Shown here piece by piece: positions 44,548 through 53,834 of a stretch of 64,000 bases of DNA (position 1 is its first letter; every line of letters starts with the position of its first letter). A program made the position numbers and the translations under genes. The notes under the pieces are model-generated. The model was given only the letters and a program-made list of their open reading frames with translations, was not told where the DNA came from and made no database searches. The DNA lies in contig NZ_PYOM01000005.1 of NCBI RefSeq assembly GCF_003026365.1, positions 202,252 to 266,251 of the forward strand, read 5' to 3'. The stretch is from Photobacterium angustum (lineage in GTDB: Bacteria > Pseudomonadota > Gammaproteobacteria > Enterobacterales > Vibrionaceae).

Positions 44548-45245
44548 ACAACAACTCCAACTAAATAAGCATATTGAACCTTACTTAGTAAATCTGATGC
44601 GTTAATGCTCTCTATGGCATTCTGCATTATCAGATTATAGTTTTCTGAATTTATTGAGAATGCAGCAATAGCCCCATACTTATCATCATCAAGATTACTA
44701 ATTGACTGAACAGATGTAAGGTTAATTAAGTGCACACGATCTCTGAAGTGTTTCTCTTCATTTATAAATCGTTCGGCTTGAGGTATAGCTAAACCATGTG
44801 GATTTTTGTTTCCAGAAAACTTAGCTTCTCCAAAGTTAATTAATTGAGCATTGCATTCTGTATGAAAATCAAAACCTTCATTTTGTTTAAGTTGTGGTTT
44901 CCAAATTTCAGCGATCGGTAATACTTTATGATCAAAAATCATAGCTAATGATCTCGCTGAACTAATTGATACCATCACCTCTCCAAATTCAGCGCCAAGT
45001 TCATTATCGTCAGAGAAATCCTTAAAAATTGATACTAAAGCTTCAGCTGTATCACGAGCTGTATACTCATAAGACCGTCGTGTTCCTCTGTCTAACTCAA
45101 GCATCCAAGACTCATCAAGGACAGACTTTGACAGTTGTTCTGATATTTTTGTTAAATCATCAACTTTCACAATACAAGCTTTAACTTTATTGTCATCAAA
45201 ATAGCATTCGTGATTACAACCCCAATCATTATCTCTTTTACTCAA
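44541..45245 (-). CDS. DUF1837 nuclease-like protein of the defence pair (AbpA/HamA-like)
   Basis: 234 residues, matching the AbpA/HamA C-terminal (DUF1837) family. A PD-(D/E)xK nuclease core is suggested by an acidic helix with GAEFGEVMV near residue 92, by NEGFDFHTECN near residue 125, and by the GEAK motif in NFGEAKFSGNK near residue 142. In Hachiman the nuclease is held by the helicase and released when damaged or invading DNA is met, leading to DNA degradation. The gene is first in the two-gene unit and translationally coupled to the helicase. Identification rests on motif, size and gene order. Confidence 0.82.
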   Translation of the reverse strand: MSKRDNDWGCNHECYFDDNKVKACIVKVDDLTKISEQLSKSVLDESWMLELDRGTRRSYEYTARDTAEALVSIFKDFSDDNELGAEFGEVMVSISSARSLAMIFDHKVLPIAEIWKPQLKQNEGFDFHTECNAQLINFGEAKFSGNKNPHGLAIPQAERFINEEKHFRDRVHLINLTSVQSISNLDDDKYGAIAAFSINSENYNLIMQNAIESINASDLLSKVQYAYLVGVVVC

Positions 45246-45614
45246 CTACGTCACCAACTAACTTATAATTATATTACCAGTATTGTAATGTCTAATTATC
45301 AATACACAAAGAACGTTATTTTGCCATTTAATTTATTTTTATGTCCACGCTATAATACTGATAACATGAGTGATTTCATGAAAATAAGAATAATGAGCTA
45401 TTAACAAAACAACACCATAAAAAAAGACAAGGTAATGCTTAAAAGCATAAACAACATCCCTTTTAAGCATTAAGTTTCTTATATAAAATTTATCTTATTG
45501 TATTTATGCTATTTAGTTAATTTGTTGTATATGAATCTGTAAATTCAGTATCACTAGCCCTTCAACACATCATCCTTTATGATTAATTCCTCTCTTTCAT
45601 CAATGGAATGAACT
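45246..45614. other. Region between the defence pair and the LysR gene
   Basis: 369 AT-rich bases containing the defence promoter. The only marked feature is a perfect 11-bp inverted repeat, AATGCTTAAAA (45434-45444) with TTTTAAGCATT (45461-45471). On the minus strand it is followed by ACCTTGTCTTTTTTT. No tRNA or attachment site was seen. Confidence 0.5.
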
Positions 45615-46463
45615 ATGTTACTCGAAGGTATTGAAACCTTATTAGTGCTAGCAGAAGAAGGCACCATGAGCCGTACGGGTAGCCGTTTGTATATCAGCCA
45701 ATCCGCAGTGAGCAAACGGATTGCCAAGCTAGAGGCGACATTAGGCACTAAGCTGATCATACCTGCGGGTCGATTAATTAAGCTAACCCCTGACGCCCAT
45801 GCGCTGATTAACAATGTAGGGCCGAGTTTTAATGAAATTCGAGGGCTGATTTTTGAACATCAGAATTTAGACGATCAAAGCATTATTACGATTGATTGCT
45901 CTGAAACCTTAGTCGCGGGTTATTTATCACAAGCGATGGGGCAATATTTCCAGCACGATAAATACATTTCAATTACCACTCACCATACCCCAGTGATTGT
46001 CGAAAACGTGCAATCTGGTAAGGCATCTATTGGTTTTTGTGCGGGACATCTACCTGCAAACTATAGTTTTATTGCCGAGCATTTAATCGATGAGCCTTTT
46101 AAGGTGGTATTTAACCAACCTTTGACGGCATTACCGAAAGCGTTAGTGGTGAATGATTTAAAAAACCCATCTAATTACTCTCAAGCTGCTATTTTGCAAA
46201 AAGTTGGGATTGCACCATTAATGGAGATGGATTCTTACACTGCCGCAGCACAGTTAGCCTTGGCTGGTATGGCACCAGCACTTGTGCCTTTATCGATTGT
46301 GAACACACTCAAGATTGAAGATACGTTCTGTTTTGATTTTGAAGCGTTATCTGGCTTAACCCGCCCTATTAATCTGATTTATCGTCAAAATAGTTACAAG
46401 CTACCTAGGGTGAAAAAACTGGTTAAGACTATTGCTGATGTTGTGATCCCAAAAACAATTTAA
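45615..46463 (+). CDS. LysR-family transcriptional regulator
   Basis: 282 residues. The N-terminal helix-turn-helix is MSRTGSRLYISQSAVSKRI (residues 17-35), and the rest is a periplasmic-binding-like effector domain, slightly short for the family. The codon pattern is ordinary for the chromosome, unlike the defence genes to its left. Its target is unknown. The nearest transport gene is a TSUP permease 1.7 kb away on the other strand, with a cyclase gene between them. It is convergent with the cyclase gene. Confidence 0.82.
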   Translation: MLLEGIETLLVLAEEGTMSRTGSRLYISQSAVSKRIAKLEATLGTKLIIPAGRLIKLTPDAHALINNVGPSFNEIRGLIFEHQNLDDQSIITIDCSETLVAGYLSQAMGQYFQHDKYISITTHHTPVIVENVQSGKASIGFCAGHLPANYSFIAEHLIDEPFKVVFNQPLTALPKALVVNDLKNPSNYSQAAILQKVGIAPLMEMDSYTAAAQLALAGMAPALVPLSIVNTLKIEDTFCFDFEALSGLTRPINLIYRQNSYKLPRVKKLVKTIADVVIPKTI

Positions 46464-46489
46464 CTGATCACTACCCCCGAGTAGAAACG

Positions 46490-47875
46490 CTATTTATTCG
46501 CGCTTAAATGCCCTAGTGTAACTTTGTTTTTACCCGTTTTTTTAGATACATATAGCGCTTCATCAATACACTTCATCACTCTGGTTATCGTAAAGTCTGG
46601 GGTGGTAAATTCACATAACCCAACCGATGATGTCACTGAAAAATGAGTATCACCAGAGGTAATACGATGCTGTGACAAGGTGTGAAGAATACGCGTACAA
46701 ATTTCTTGGCCATGATGACTGTCGGTATTTTCCATTAACAACACAAACTCTTCACCGCCCCAACGCGCAATGATATCGGTCGAACGTATGCTCGATAAAC
46801 AAATGTTGGCAAACGCAACCAGTACATCATCACCAACATCGTGCCCATAAGTATCATTAACCTGTTTAAAGTTATCGATATCGAATATCGCAATACTGTA
46901 GGTTTGGTTGTTGGTTTCCGTTGAAATAGCATCTAGCTTTTCATTTAACAAACGTCTGTTGGGTAGATGTGTTAACTCATCAGTATATGACGCTTTTTGC
47001 AGCATCATATTCATATCAAGAATAGAGTTCTGGCTCTGTTTAAGGTACATCTCGCGCTTATAGACATAAACGCAGATCAAGCAAGAGAAAATGTAAAGCA
47101 AGCACCTTAAATAGAGACTGTTGTCTTGGTGGCTTTTTTGTTGGTTTTGAATAACGAACAACCACTCACCATTCGGCACTTTTACTGTAAATGAGTTATC
47201 GGTTTTTTCGCAGGTCTTTTCTAGGTTATTAAAAATAGTTAATCGATGACCATCTGGGTTAAAGCCAAGGATTTTATAATAGCTTTTATCTAGCGCTAGT
47301 TTTTCTCGAAATGTATCAAGGTAACTGATCGCATTAACAAACCCTGTAAACTCATTTTTTTCATTAAATAAGGGTAAACGTAAAATAAACGCCAGTTTAC
47401 CGTTTTGAATGAGCTTAACAGGACCAATTAGGCTAACATTTCGGTTTTCAATGGAAAGTAATACGCCTTTTTTACGCTCTTCAATATGGGTGAGATCGTG
47501 CCCTATCGCAGTATGCTTTGTCTGGTTAGGGTAAATATCTGTAATAATCCCCCTAGGCGCATATTGAAGTTCTGAAATAACATCGTTATCAGCCATAACT
47601 TTTTTAGCTATTCTATCAAAGTCTTTCGTATTCTTGCCGTTTTGAATATTTAATGAATAACTTAATGCTTTAAGGCTAACAACCATACTATTAATTTGTT
47701 CATTAATTTTTGTTGTGATGGTCTGACTGATATTAGCAGTATCTTTATCAATTAATATATTATGTTTATTTTTGTTATTAAAAAACAACAATTCAATAAC
47801 AATTAAAAATAAAAACAAGGCAAGTAATATTGCAAAGCCAGAATGCGTTATCCTTACTTTAAATTTGTTATCCAT
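46490..47875 (-). CDS. CHASE-GGDEF diguanylate cyclase
   Basis: 461 residues. A membrane helix at about 13-32 and a second at about 257-272 flank an extracytoplasmic CHASE domain, recognised by ISELQYAPRGIITDIYPN and the following AIGHDL near residues 100-126. The C-terminal GGDEF domain has the active RWGGEEF and an upstream RxxD inhibitory site (RSTD). It makes c-di-GMP in response to an unknown small ligand. It is a single gene convergent with the LysR gene. Confidence 0.9.
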   Translation of the reverse strand: MDNKFKVRITHSGFAILLALFLFLIVIELLFFNNKNKHNILIDKDTANISQTITTKINEQINSMVVSLKALSYSLNIQNGKNTKDFDRIAKKVMADNDVISELQYAPRGIITDIYPNQTKHTAIGHDLTHIEERKKGVLLSIENRNVSLIGPVKLIQNGKLAFILRLPLFNEKNEFTGFVNAISYLDTFREKLALDKSYYKILGFNPDGHRLTIFNNLEKTCEKTDNSFTVKVPNGEWLFVIQNQQKSHQDNSLYLRCLLYIFSCLICVYVYKREMYLKQSQNSILDMNMMLQKASYTDELTHLPNRRLLNEKLDAISTETNNQTYSIAIFDIDNFKQVNDTYGHDVGDDVLVAFANICLSSIRSTDIIARWGGEEFVLLMENTDSHHGQEICTRILHTLSQHRITSGDTHFSVTSSVGLCEFTTPDFTITRVMKCIDEALYVSKKTGKNKVTLGHLSANK

Positions 47876-48102
47876 AAATAAATCACTGCCAGCATTAGAG
47901 TTGAAAATATCAATCGCTTAATTGCGCAAATATACTTCATTTTGAATAAAATTAATATCTTATGTGCAAAAAATGAAGCATTTTCTTACACTGCTAGAGT
48001 TTATTTAGAATATCGAAGAGTAAAAATATTTAATTATTATGATTTACTATTTTTTTATTTGTTACGCCTATCACTCCTCTTGTCTCTTTCTTTTTATTTT
48101 GT

Positions 48103-48134
48103 ATGCCACGCTAAATAGATGTATAGCGTGGCAT
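48103..48134. terminator. Hairpin between the TSUP permease and cyclase genes
   Basis: ATGCCACGCTA (48103-48113) pairs perfectly with TAGCGTGGCAT (48124-48134), 10-base loop. The T-rich side is on the plus strand although both flanking genes are on the minus strand, so efficiency there is doubtful. Confidence 0.5.
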
Positions 48135-48152
48135 TCGTTTTATTTATTGAAT

Positions 48153-48935
48153 TTAAAAACTAAGAAATTGAAACCATTGTGGGTGTTGATCCCAAAGCAG
48201 TTTAATCGCCATGATCATCGACATAATAATAACCATTGGACGAATAAACTTTTGCCCTTTATTAATCACAATGTGTGCCCCTAAACGCGCACCAATAAAG
48301 CCACCTGCTGCCATAATTAAACCCAGTTTCCAAAGAGGTAGCCCTGCGATAATAAAGAAGGTAAGCGCAGCGATATTAGAAGTGAAGTTTAATATTTTGG
48401 TTCTCGCTGTTGCCTCAACTAGGCCAAACTTAGCAATCGCAACAAAACAAATAGTAAATAAAGAGCCGGTTCCTGGACCAAAGAAACCATCATAAAAACC
48501 AATCGATGTACCCACGGCAAAAGCAAACATTGCTTCTGATAGTTTTGGATCGCCCTGCGGTTTGCCGATATTAGGACTAAAAAGAAAATACAGTGATACA
48601 AATATTAATAAGAGAGGAATAAGACTGGTTAATATACCTGCATCAATATGTTGAACTAACAACGCGCCAATCGCTGAGCCAGTAAAGGTACAGGCAATGG
48701 CTAAGCGCATGTCTTTAAGTTTCACTAATCCATTACGGACAAAGTACAGAGATGCTGAAAAACTACCAAATGAGCTTTGTAATTTATTGGTGGCAAGTAC
48801 CTGTGCTGGCGGAATGCCCACCGACAATAAAGCAGGAACTGTTAATAACCCACCGCCACCAGCAATGGCATCAATAAAGCCGGCTAATCCTGCGACAAAA
48901 AACAGTAGTACGAAGATCTCTAACGTTAATTCCAT
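48153..48935 (-). CDS. TSUP-family sulfite/organosulfonate-type permease (YfcA-like)
   Basis: 260 residues with about eight membrane helices, of the TauE/SafE (TSUP) family. The two family repeats start with GFIDAIAGGGGLLTVPALL (residues 19-37) and IGFYDGFFGPGTGSLF (near 145). Members export or import small sulfur-containing or organic anions such as sulfite, sulfoacetate or taurine. E. coli YfcA is the nearest named relative from memory. The substrate is not evident. The gene stands alone on the minus strand. Confidence 0.85.
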   Translation of the reverse strand: MELTLEIFVLLFFVAGLAGFIDAIAGGGGLLTVPALLSVGIPPAQVLATNKLQSSFGSFSASLYFVRNGLVKLKDMRLAIACTFTGSAIGALLVQHIDAGILTSLIPLLLIFVSLYFLFSPNIGKPQGDPKLSEAMFAFAVGTSIGFYDGFFGPGTGSLFTICFVAIAKFGLVEATARTKILNFTSNIAALTFFIIAGLPLWKLGLIMAAGGFIGARLGAHIVINKGQKFIRPMVIIMSMIMAIKLLWDQHPQWFQFLSF

Positions 48936-49070
48936 TGCGACTCACATTGTAAGTTATTATTAAATATCGTGATATTAACGTTATGAATAAAAATGCAATA
49001 GCGAAAAACAAGACGACAACCTATTCCAAGTTGGAATAGGTTGCCGATATAGAAAATGATTGCTTAGCGA

Positions 49071-49523
49071 TTACTTTCTGTTGCGGCACATTTCTGCGGG
49101 GAAGGAAAGCTGTACCATGACGTAGCGTTTGAAGGTTTCTTCATAAGGCTGGTCGTCTAACGCTTTTTGCATACACAATAGCCATGCATCTTTTTCTGCT
49201 AAACCAATATCTAAATGACGGTGCGCGCCCGGTATATTGATGGAGCCATACATTTCTGCGTAACGAGAAGGGCCGCCCATCCAGCCCACTAAAAATGTGG
49301 TGAGTTTAGCTTTAGATTCCGTTAAATCAGGGTTATGCATAGCACGTACTTTGGCTGCAACAGGCAAGGTATCCATATAGTGATAAAAGGCATCCACTAA
49401 TTGTTTAACCCCTTGCTCACCACCCGCCGCTTGTAAGGTGCTGTCTCCCACCCCATATACGGGCGCTTTGGCTTTCTTTACACCTGAAAACTCATCTTGC
49501 TCTGGGTATTCTGAACTATCCAA
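49071..49523 (-). CDS. Group II truncated haemoglobin (TrHbO)
   Basis: 150 residues, 2-on-2 globin. The proximal heme histidine is in GAHRHLDIG near residue 100. The conserved tryptophan of group II is in KDAWLLCM near residue 113. The distal region is VDAFYHYMDTLP near residue 43. Such globins bind oxygen, NO and sulfide, and are thought to protect respiration or detoxify reactive species. It follows torA on the same strand but behind a terminator, so it is probably expressed separately. The first 30 residues are an unusual acidic/polar extension. Confidence 0.88.
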   Translation of the reverse strand: MDSSEYPEQDEFSGVKKAKAPVYGVGDSTLQAAGGEQGVKQLVDAFYHYMDTLPVAAKVRAMHNPDLTESKAKLTTFLVGWMGGPSRYAEMYGSINIPGAHRHLDIGLAEKDAWLLCMQKALDDQPYEETFKRYVMVQLSFPAEMCRNRK

Positions 49524-49570
49524 TCTCGACTCACTGTCTTTTACTGCTTTTGTTTATTTTATTATATCTA

Positions 49571-49605
49571 AAAAAAATAAAGAGCCATGTTACTGGCTCT
49601 TTATT
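49571..49605 (-). terminator. Terminator of torECA
   Basis: AATAAAGAGCCA (49576-49587) pairs perfectly with TGGCTCTTTATT (49594-49605) around TGTTAC. On the minus strand seven T precede AGATA. Confidence 0.9.
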
Positions 49606-49656
49606 GTTTGCTTGATGTCACAGCAATGGCTTATTTACTGCTGCTGTTATCGCGGT

Positions 49657-52137
49657 TTAACTCACATAAATAGGCCCACTGAATGAAGTCACAGGCGGTA
49701 CTTCGCCAGTGAATTTTTCAATATCGACAACAACGGTATTGGCACTGGTTGCTTGCGCTAATTGTGAGCTTGGAATATCAATGGTGACGGTATTAGGATC
49801 ACCATAAGTATCAATCGCACCAATGTCGTTATTCAACGGCCCAAACCATGCCCCTTCGTAAATTCTTATTACGCCTGTTGGGTAATCTTCCGATAATACC
49901 GCCCCTGCTAATAACTGGCCGCGATCATTAAAGACTCGAACAATATCACCGTCTTTAATGCCTTTTTTCTTCGCATCATCGGGGTTGATATAAACGGGCT
50001 CATGATCTTTCACTGCATAGGTATTACGGTACTCTTCCGAATCACACATTTGTGAGTGTAAGCGCTGATTGGGATGGCAAGATTGAAGCCAGAATGGAAA
50101 CTTCTCCGATTTCGGACCACCATGAGAACGTTCTTCTTTTTCAAACCACATTGGGTGCCCTTGGCAATGTTCATAGTTATAACGCGCTATTTTTCGGCTA
50201 TAAATTTCTATAAACCCTGATGGTGTACCCAGTGAGTTGATTTCAGGATCATTTCGGAACGCTTCATGGCTAACGAAGGTTTGGTCGGTTTTAAATTCGA
50301 CGATGCCATTTTTCCAAAACTCGTTAAATTCTGGCATCGGGTTTTTATCTTTGTTTGCATCACGACAACTTTTATACAGATCTTGTATCCACTGCATTTC
50401 TGTCATGCCGCGCGTATATTGCTTACTTTTACCGAATCGTTCGGTCAGTTCAGTGAAGATCTGAAAATCTGTTTTTGATTGGTATAGAGGGTCAACCAAT
50501 TTATGCATCGCTAACACACCAGAGGTGGAATACGTGCCGTATTGGTCGAGATCATTACGTTCAAACTGCGTACATGCTGGTAATACGATATCGGAGAAAC
50601 GACAAGTTGGCGTCCATGTATAATCAATATTGACGACGGTTTGTAGCTTTCTGAACGCTTCTTTCATTCGATTACGTTGTTGATGGTGATTCCATGGGTT
50701 ACAGCCGCTAAACACCATCATTTTAATATCGGGTAATACGACGTTACCGCCGTTATATTTGATCTTTTTCCCCGGCTCCATAATCGCATCAATCCACCGA
50801 GCAACAGGAATAACTGCGCTATAACCTTTGAAGTCATTATTATTCCAAACAGGCTCTTGCCCTTCATCGACATTTCGTGGAAAACCACCCGGCCCAGCTG
50901 CAGTACTAAATGGCAATCCAACACCACTATAGAAATGAGAATATGAAACCCCACCTCCGGGTAAGCCAATTTGTCCGAGCATAGATGCCAACACTGCTCC
51001 CATCCAATACGGCTGTTCACCATGTTGCTGGCGTTGTACTGCCCAGCCAAACATTATCATGGTGCGATCTTTTACTAAGCGACGAGCAAATTTACGAATA
51101 TCGTCGGCTTTAACACCACAAATTTTTTCTGCCCATTCTGGGGTTTTCTCGACTTTATCTTTACCTGTACCAAGTAAATACGGCAAAAATTCGTCAAAGC
51201 CTAAGGTATACATTTCTAAAAATTGTTTATCGTAAAGGTTTTCTTTATATAAGGTATGGGCAATACCTAACATAAAAGGAACATCGGTTTGAGGATTCAC
51301 GTATTGATTTTCACAGCCGAAATATTTTTGGCTTTTCGACACTACAGGATCGACGGATATCATGGTGAGCTCGCCCTTTGCGACTTTGTCTTTTAATTGG
51401 GCGTAATAACCATAAGAGCCGTGCGTTTCACACTGCCAACCAACTTGGCTATTTTTTATCGGATCGTTAGACCACCAGATTAAGGTTTTGGTCTCTTTTA
51501 AGATTGTTGTCCATGTTGTTGCTTGAGCATATACCTCGGTAGAACCAAGTACATAAGGTAAGATAGTTTGCCCAGCTCCCGTTGAGTAATCCCCCACTTT
51601 TTTAATAAAGTTACCATGCATACCCACCGCACGTTGCATGTGTGAGGTACAACTTTGGAACTGCCCTGTTTCACGCCAGCCTGTTTGCCCCGCATGAAGA
51701 GCCCAAGGACCATAATCTTTTTGGATACGCTGTAATTCTTGGTAGAAAAGATCTAACGCTTCATCCCACGTTACTCGAACAAAGCGATTGTTACCTCGTG
51801 TTTCGCCACTGTATTTGTTTTTCTTAAGCCAGTCTAACCGCACCATGGGATAACGAATTCTTGAAGGACTATAAATTATCCCTTTAATACCGTTAAGCAT
51901 ATCAGTTGGATGCTTATCTAATTCAAAGGGCTTAATTTCTGCGACTTGGCCGTTATAAATACGCGCTCTAAATGCTCCCCAGTGTGAACCAGACACTTTC
52001 CAAATACCCGGCGCCTCTGTTGATTTTGTTACTTCTTCAGCAGCCTTAGCCGCTTGCATCAGCAATCCGGGACCAATAACAGAAGCGGCACTCGTAGTTG
52101 CTAAACCTTGCAAAAATTTACGTCTACTCAGTGACAT
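49657..52137 (-). CDS. torA: Trimethylamine-N-oxide reductase TorA
   Basis: 826 residues, molybdopterin guanine dinucleotide enzyme of the DMSO reductase family. A twin-arginine signal (SRRKFLQGL, residues 4-12) directs folded export to the periplasm. The molybdenum-ligating serine is in DYSTGAGQ (Ser185). Other family landmarks are [19 protein letters not shown] near residue 478 and the C-terminal cofactor-binding domain. It reduces TMAO to trimethylamine as terminal electron acceptor, taking electrons from TorC. The dedicated chaperone gene torD and the torTSR sensors are not in the window. It is the last gene of torECA. Confidence 0.94.
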   Translation of the reverse strand: MSLSRRKFLQGLATTSAASVIGPGLLMQAAKAAEEVTKSTEAPGIWKVSGSHWGAFRARIYNGQVAEIKPFELDKHPTDMLNGIKGIIYSPSRIRYPMVRLDWLKKNKYSGETRGNNRFVRVTWDEALDLFYQELQRIQKDYGPWALHAGQTGWRETGQFQSCTSHMQRAVGMHGNFIKKVGDYSTGAGQTILPYVLGSTEVYAQATTWTTILKETKTLIWWSNDPIKNSQVGWQCETHGSYGYYAQLKDKVAKGELTMISVDPVVSKSQKYFGCENQYVNPQTDVPFMLGIAHTLYKENLYDKQFLEMYTLGFDEFLPYLLGTGKDKVEKTPEWAEKICGVKADDIRKFARRLVKDRTMIMFGWAVQRQQHGEQPYWMGAVLASMLGQIGLPGGGVSYSHFYSGVGLPFSTAAGPGGFPRNVDEGQEPVWNNNDFKGYSAVIPVARWIDAIMEPGKKIKYNGGNVVLPDIKMMVFSGCNPWNHHQQRNRMKEAFRKLQTVVNIDYTWTPTCRFSDIVLPACTQFERNDLDQYGTYSTSGVLAMHKLVDPLYQSKTDFQIFTELTERFGKSKQYTRGMTEMQWIQDLYKSCRDANKDKNPMPEFNEFWKNGIVEFKTDQTFVSHEAFRNDPEINSLGTPSGFIEIYSRKIARYNYEHCQGHPMWFEKEERSHGGPKSEKFPFWLQSCHPNQRLHSQMCDSEEYRNTYAVKDHEPVYINPDDAKKKGIKDGDIVRVFNDRGQLLAGAVLSEDYPTGVIRIYEGAWFGPLNNDIGAIDTYGDPNTVTIDIPSSQLAQATSANTVVVDIEKFTGEVPPVTSFSGPIYVS

Positions 52138-52164
52138 AAAAAATTCCTCACGATTAAAACGTAA

Positions 52165-52201
52165 AAAGGTTGCTGAACATGATGAATGTTGAGCAACCTT
52201 T
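52165..52201 (-). other. Intercistronic hairpin between torC and torA
   Basis: AAAGGTTGCT (52165-52174) pairs with AGCAACCTTT (52192-52201), extended inside by AACAT/ATGTT around GATGA. On the minus strand it is followed by a short T run and then TTTTAATCG, so it resembles a partial terminator or mRNA-end stabiliser. Confidence 0.7.
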
Positions 52202-52208
52202 AGTTTGA

Positions 52209-53393
52209 TTAATGTTCAGCTTTAGAAAAGTCTGACGAATGGTTTTGTAAATATTTCAAAACAATAGCTTCACTATCAGTATCAAAATTCACAAATGCAA
52301 GCATACCGTTAAACATGCCAGGCCAAGTATTTGCGTCAAAATGGTTTTCTGCGGGCTGGGTATGACATACGCTACAGTTGGTGTTGTATGCCGATTTTGC
52401 GGCAGTCCAAACAGTACTGATATCACTAACAAAGTTCTTTTTCTCAACCCATAATGTTGCGGTTACTTGTTGCCATTTCAGCCCTGTGACGTCATCTTCT
52501 TTTTGCTCGAAACCTTTTACAATATCAGCGCTTTGCGCGGCGTTTTTACTTAAGGCGGCTGTCGGTATGTTCATCCCGAAATCTTGATTAATTACCCGAC
52601 CAAAGCCTTTTTCTTTACGCCAACCGCTTAGTTCAACTTGCAGCATATCACCTTTAATCGCGACGACTTTCACTGCTGATGCTGGCTCTAGTTGACCACC
52701 ATCTTGGGATTTAGCTACATCTTCAAACATTGGAGTAAATTGAATACTGTAGTAAGTACTACCTTCAGAGTAATCGGTACTATGTGATGCTGCGGTCAAT
52801 TCAGAGACAATACCACCCGACGAGGCCATATCCGCAGGTAAATGATGGGCAATACCTTTATGGCAATCAAGACAGCTTTGGTCTTTCGCTGCTGCTTGTT
52901 TCATTTGTGCCTGTGCACGTGGTGACATTTCATCCCATTTCATGCTGTCATAATTGTGGCAACTTTTACATTCCAACGATCCATTCGCTGCAAAGCGTTT
53001 CCACTCGTGTTGGGCTAATTCCAGTCTTTTTGCCTCAAATTTTGCAGGCGTATCAATAGTGCCAGCAATCGCGCCAAAGACTTCTTTACTCGCCTGCATT
53101 TTTCGAGCAATTTTATCCGTCCAATTATGAGGAACATGACAATCAGGACAAGTAGCACGGACACCTGAGTGATTTGACCAGTGAACGGTTTCTTGCAACT
53201 CAGGATATACAGTGTCACTCATGGAGTGGCAGCTGATACAAAATTTTTCTGTGTTGGTCATTTCAAGAGCGGTATTAAATCCCCCCCAAAAAATAACCCC
53301 AGCAACAAAACCACCTAACGCGAGGACGCCAAGGCTTATTTTGGTTGCTGGACGCCACAGCGTTATCCAAACTTTTTTTAAGGACGACTTCAT
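52209..53393 (-). CDS. torC: Pentaheme c-type cytochrome TorC
   Basis: 394 residues, NapC/NirT-type membrane-anchored quinol dehydrogenase. A membrane helix lies at about residues 17-38. The heme motifs are CISCH, CPDCH, CKSCH and CLDCH in the N-terminal tetraheme domain and a fifth, CSVCH, near residue 343 in the C-terminal domain special to TorC. It passes electrons from menaquinol to TorA in the periplasm. It stands between torE and torA, with a hairpin in the 71-base gap to torA. Confidence 0.94.
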   Translation of the reverse strand: MKSSLKKVWITLWRPATKISLGVLALGGFVAGVIFWGGFNTALEMTNTEKFCISCHSMSDTVYPELQETVHWSNHSGVRATCPDCHVPHNWTDKIARKMQASKEVFGAIAGTIDTPAKFEAKRLELAQHEWKRFAANGSLECKSCHNYDSMKWDEMSPRAQAQMKQAAAKDQSCLDCHKGIAHHLPADMASSGGIVSELTAASHSTDYSEGSTYYSIQFTPMFEDVAKSQDGGQLEPASAVKVVAIKGDMLQVELSGWRKEKGFGRVINQDFGMNIPTAALSKNAAQSADIVKGFEQKEDDVTGLKWQQVTATLWVEKKNFVSDISTVWTAAKSAYNTNCSVCHTQPAENHFDANTWPGMFNGMLAFVNFDTDSEAIVLKYLQNHSSDFSKAEH

Positions 53394-53432
53394 TATTTAC
53401 CTACCCGTTTTTTATTTAATGTTGACGAGTGC

Positions 53433-53603
53433 TTAACCGTGACCCGGAGGACCGAGGAAAAACACTTGCAGCGCCCAAATAAAAAAGCCATATCCGCTAA
53501 CAAACATCACAGATAAAATAGGAAACAGTAAAACAACGATGAATAGAAATGTTCGCCATTCATAACGACCTTTCTCTTTATCATCCATTTCTTCACTTAA
53601 CAT
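53433..53603 (-). CDS. torE: TorE, small membrane protein of the TMAO reductase system
   Basis: 56 residues, one membrane helix (about 18-40, FLFIVVLLFPILSVMFVSGYG), with an acidic cytoplasmic start (MLSEEMDDKEKGRYEW) and the ending VFFLGPPGHG. This matches, from memory, Vibrio TorE and the related NapE. Its role is not established. It is the first gene of torECA, 39 bases before torC. It was found by translating the gap because it is shorter than common gene-length cut-offs. Confidence 0.88.
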   Translation of the reverse strand: MLSEEMDDKEKGRYEWRTFLFIVVLLFPILSVMFVSGYGFFIWALQVFFLGPPGHG

Positions 53604-53784
53604 TATTGCTCTCTCACTTATTAGTAAGTCTCGTTATTCCTAATAAGACTTTCCAGTGCTGTAGGTGAATTATAGACAATAGTTATACCTTACATTTATA
53701 AGGTTATTAAAAAGCTACTGGGATCACATTTTCGCTTACCTTATGAATCCTGATTTTTTTCTCTAAGCCGTTATTTTAGGTATA
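53604..53784. promoter_or_regulatory. torECA upstream region
   Basis: AT-rich. It contains a short dyad, ACCTTA...TAAGGT (53687-53692 and 53699-53704), about 85 bases before torE. A TorR or anaerobic regulator site is expected but none could be named with confidence. Confidence 0.35.
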
Positions 53785-53816
53785 AAAAAAGGCCAGCATC
53801 TCTGCTGGCCTTTTTT
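53785..53816. terminator. Strong bidirectional terminator after mukB
   Basis: AAAAAAGGCCAGCA (53785-53798) pairs perfectly with TGCTGGCCTTTTTT (53803-53816) around TCTC, 18 bases after the mukB stop on the minus strand. Confidence 0.93.
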
Positions 53817-53834
53817 ACAAAATTTAACGGAGAA

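Noticed and set aside
53700..53760. CRP or TorR box before torECA (AATGTGATCCCAG, GGATTCATAAGG)
   Set aside because: Each matches only part of the consensus, so neither was listed as a site.
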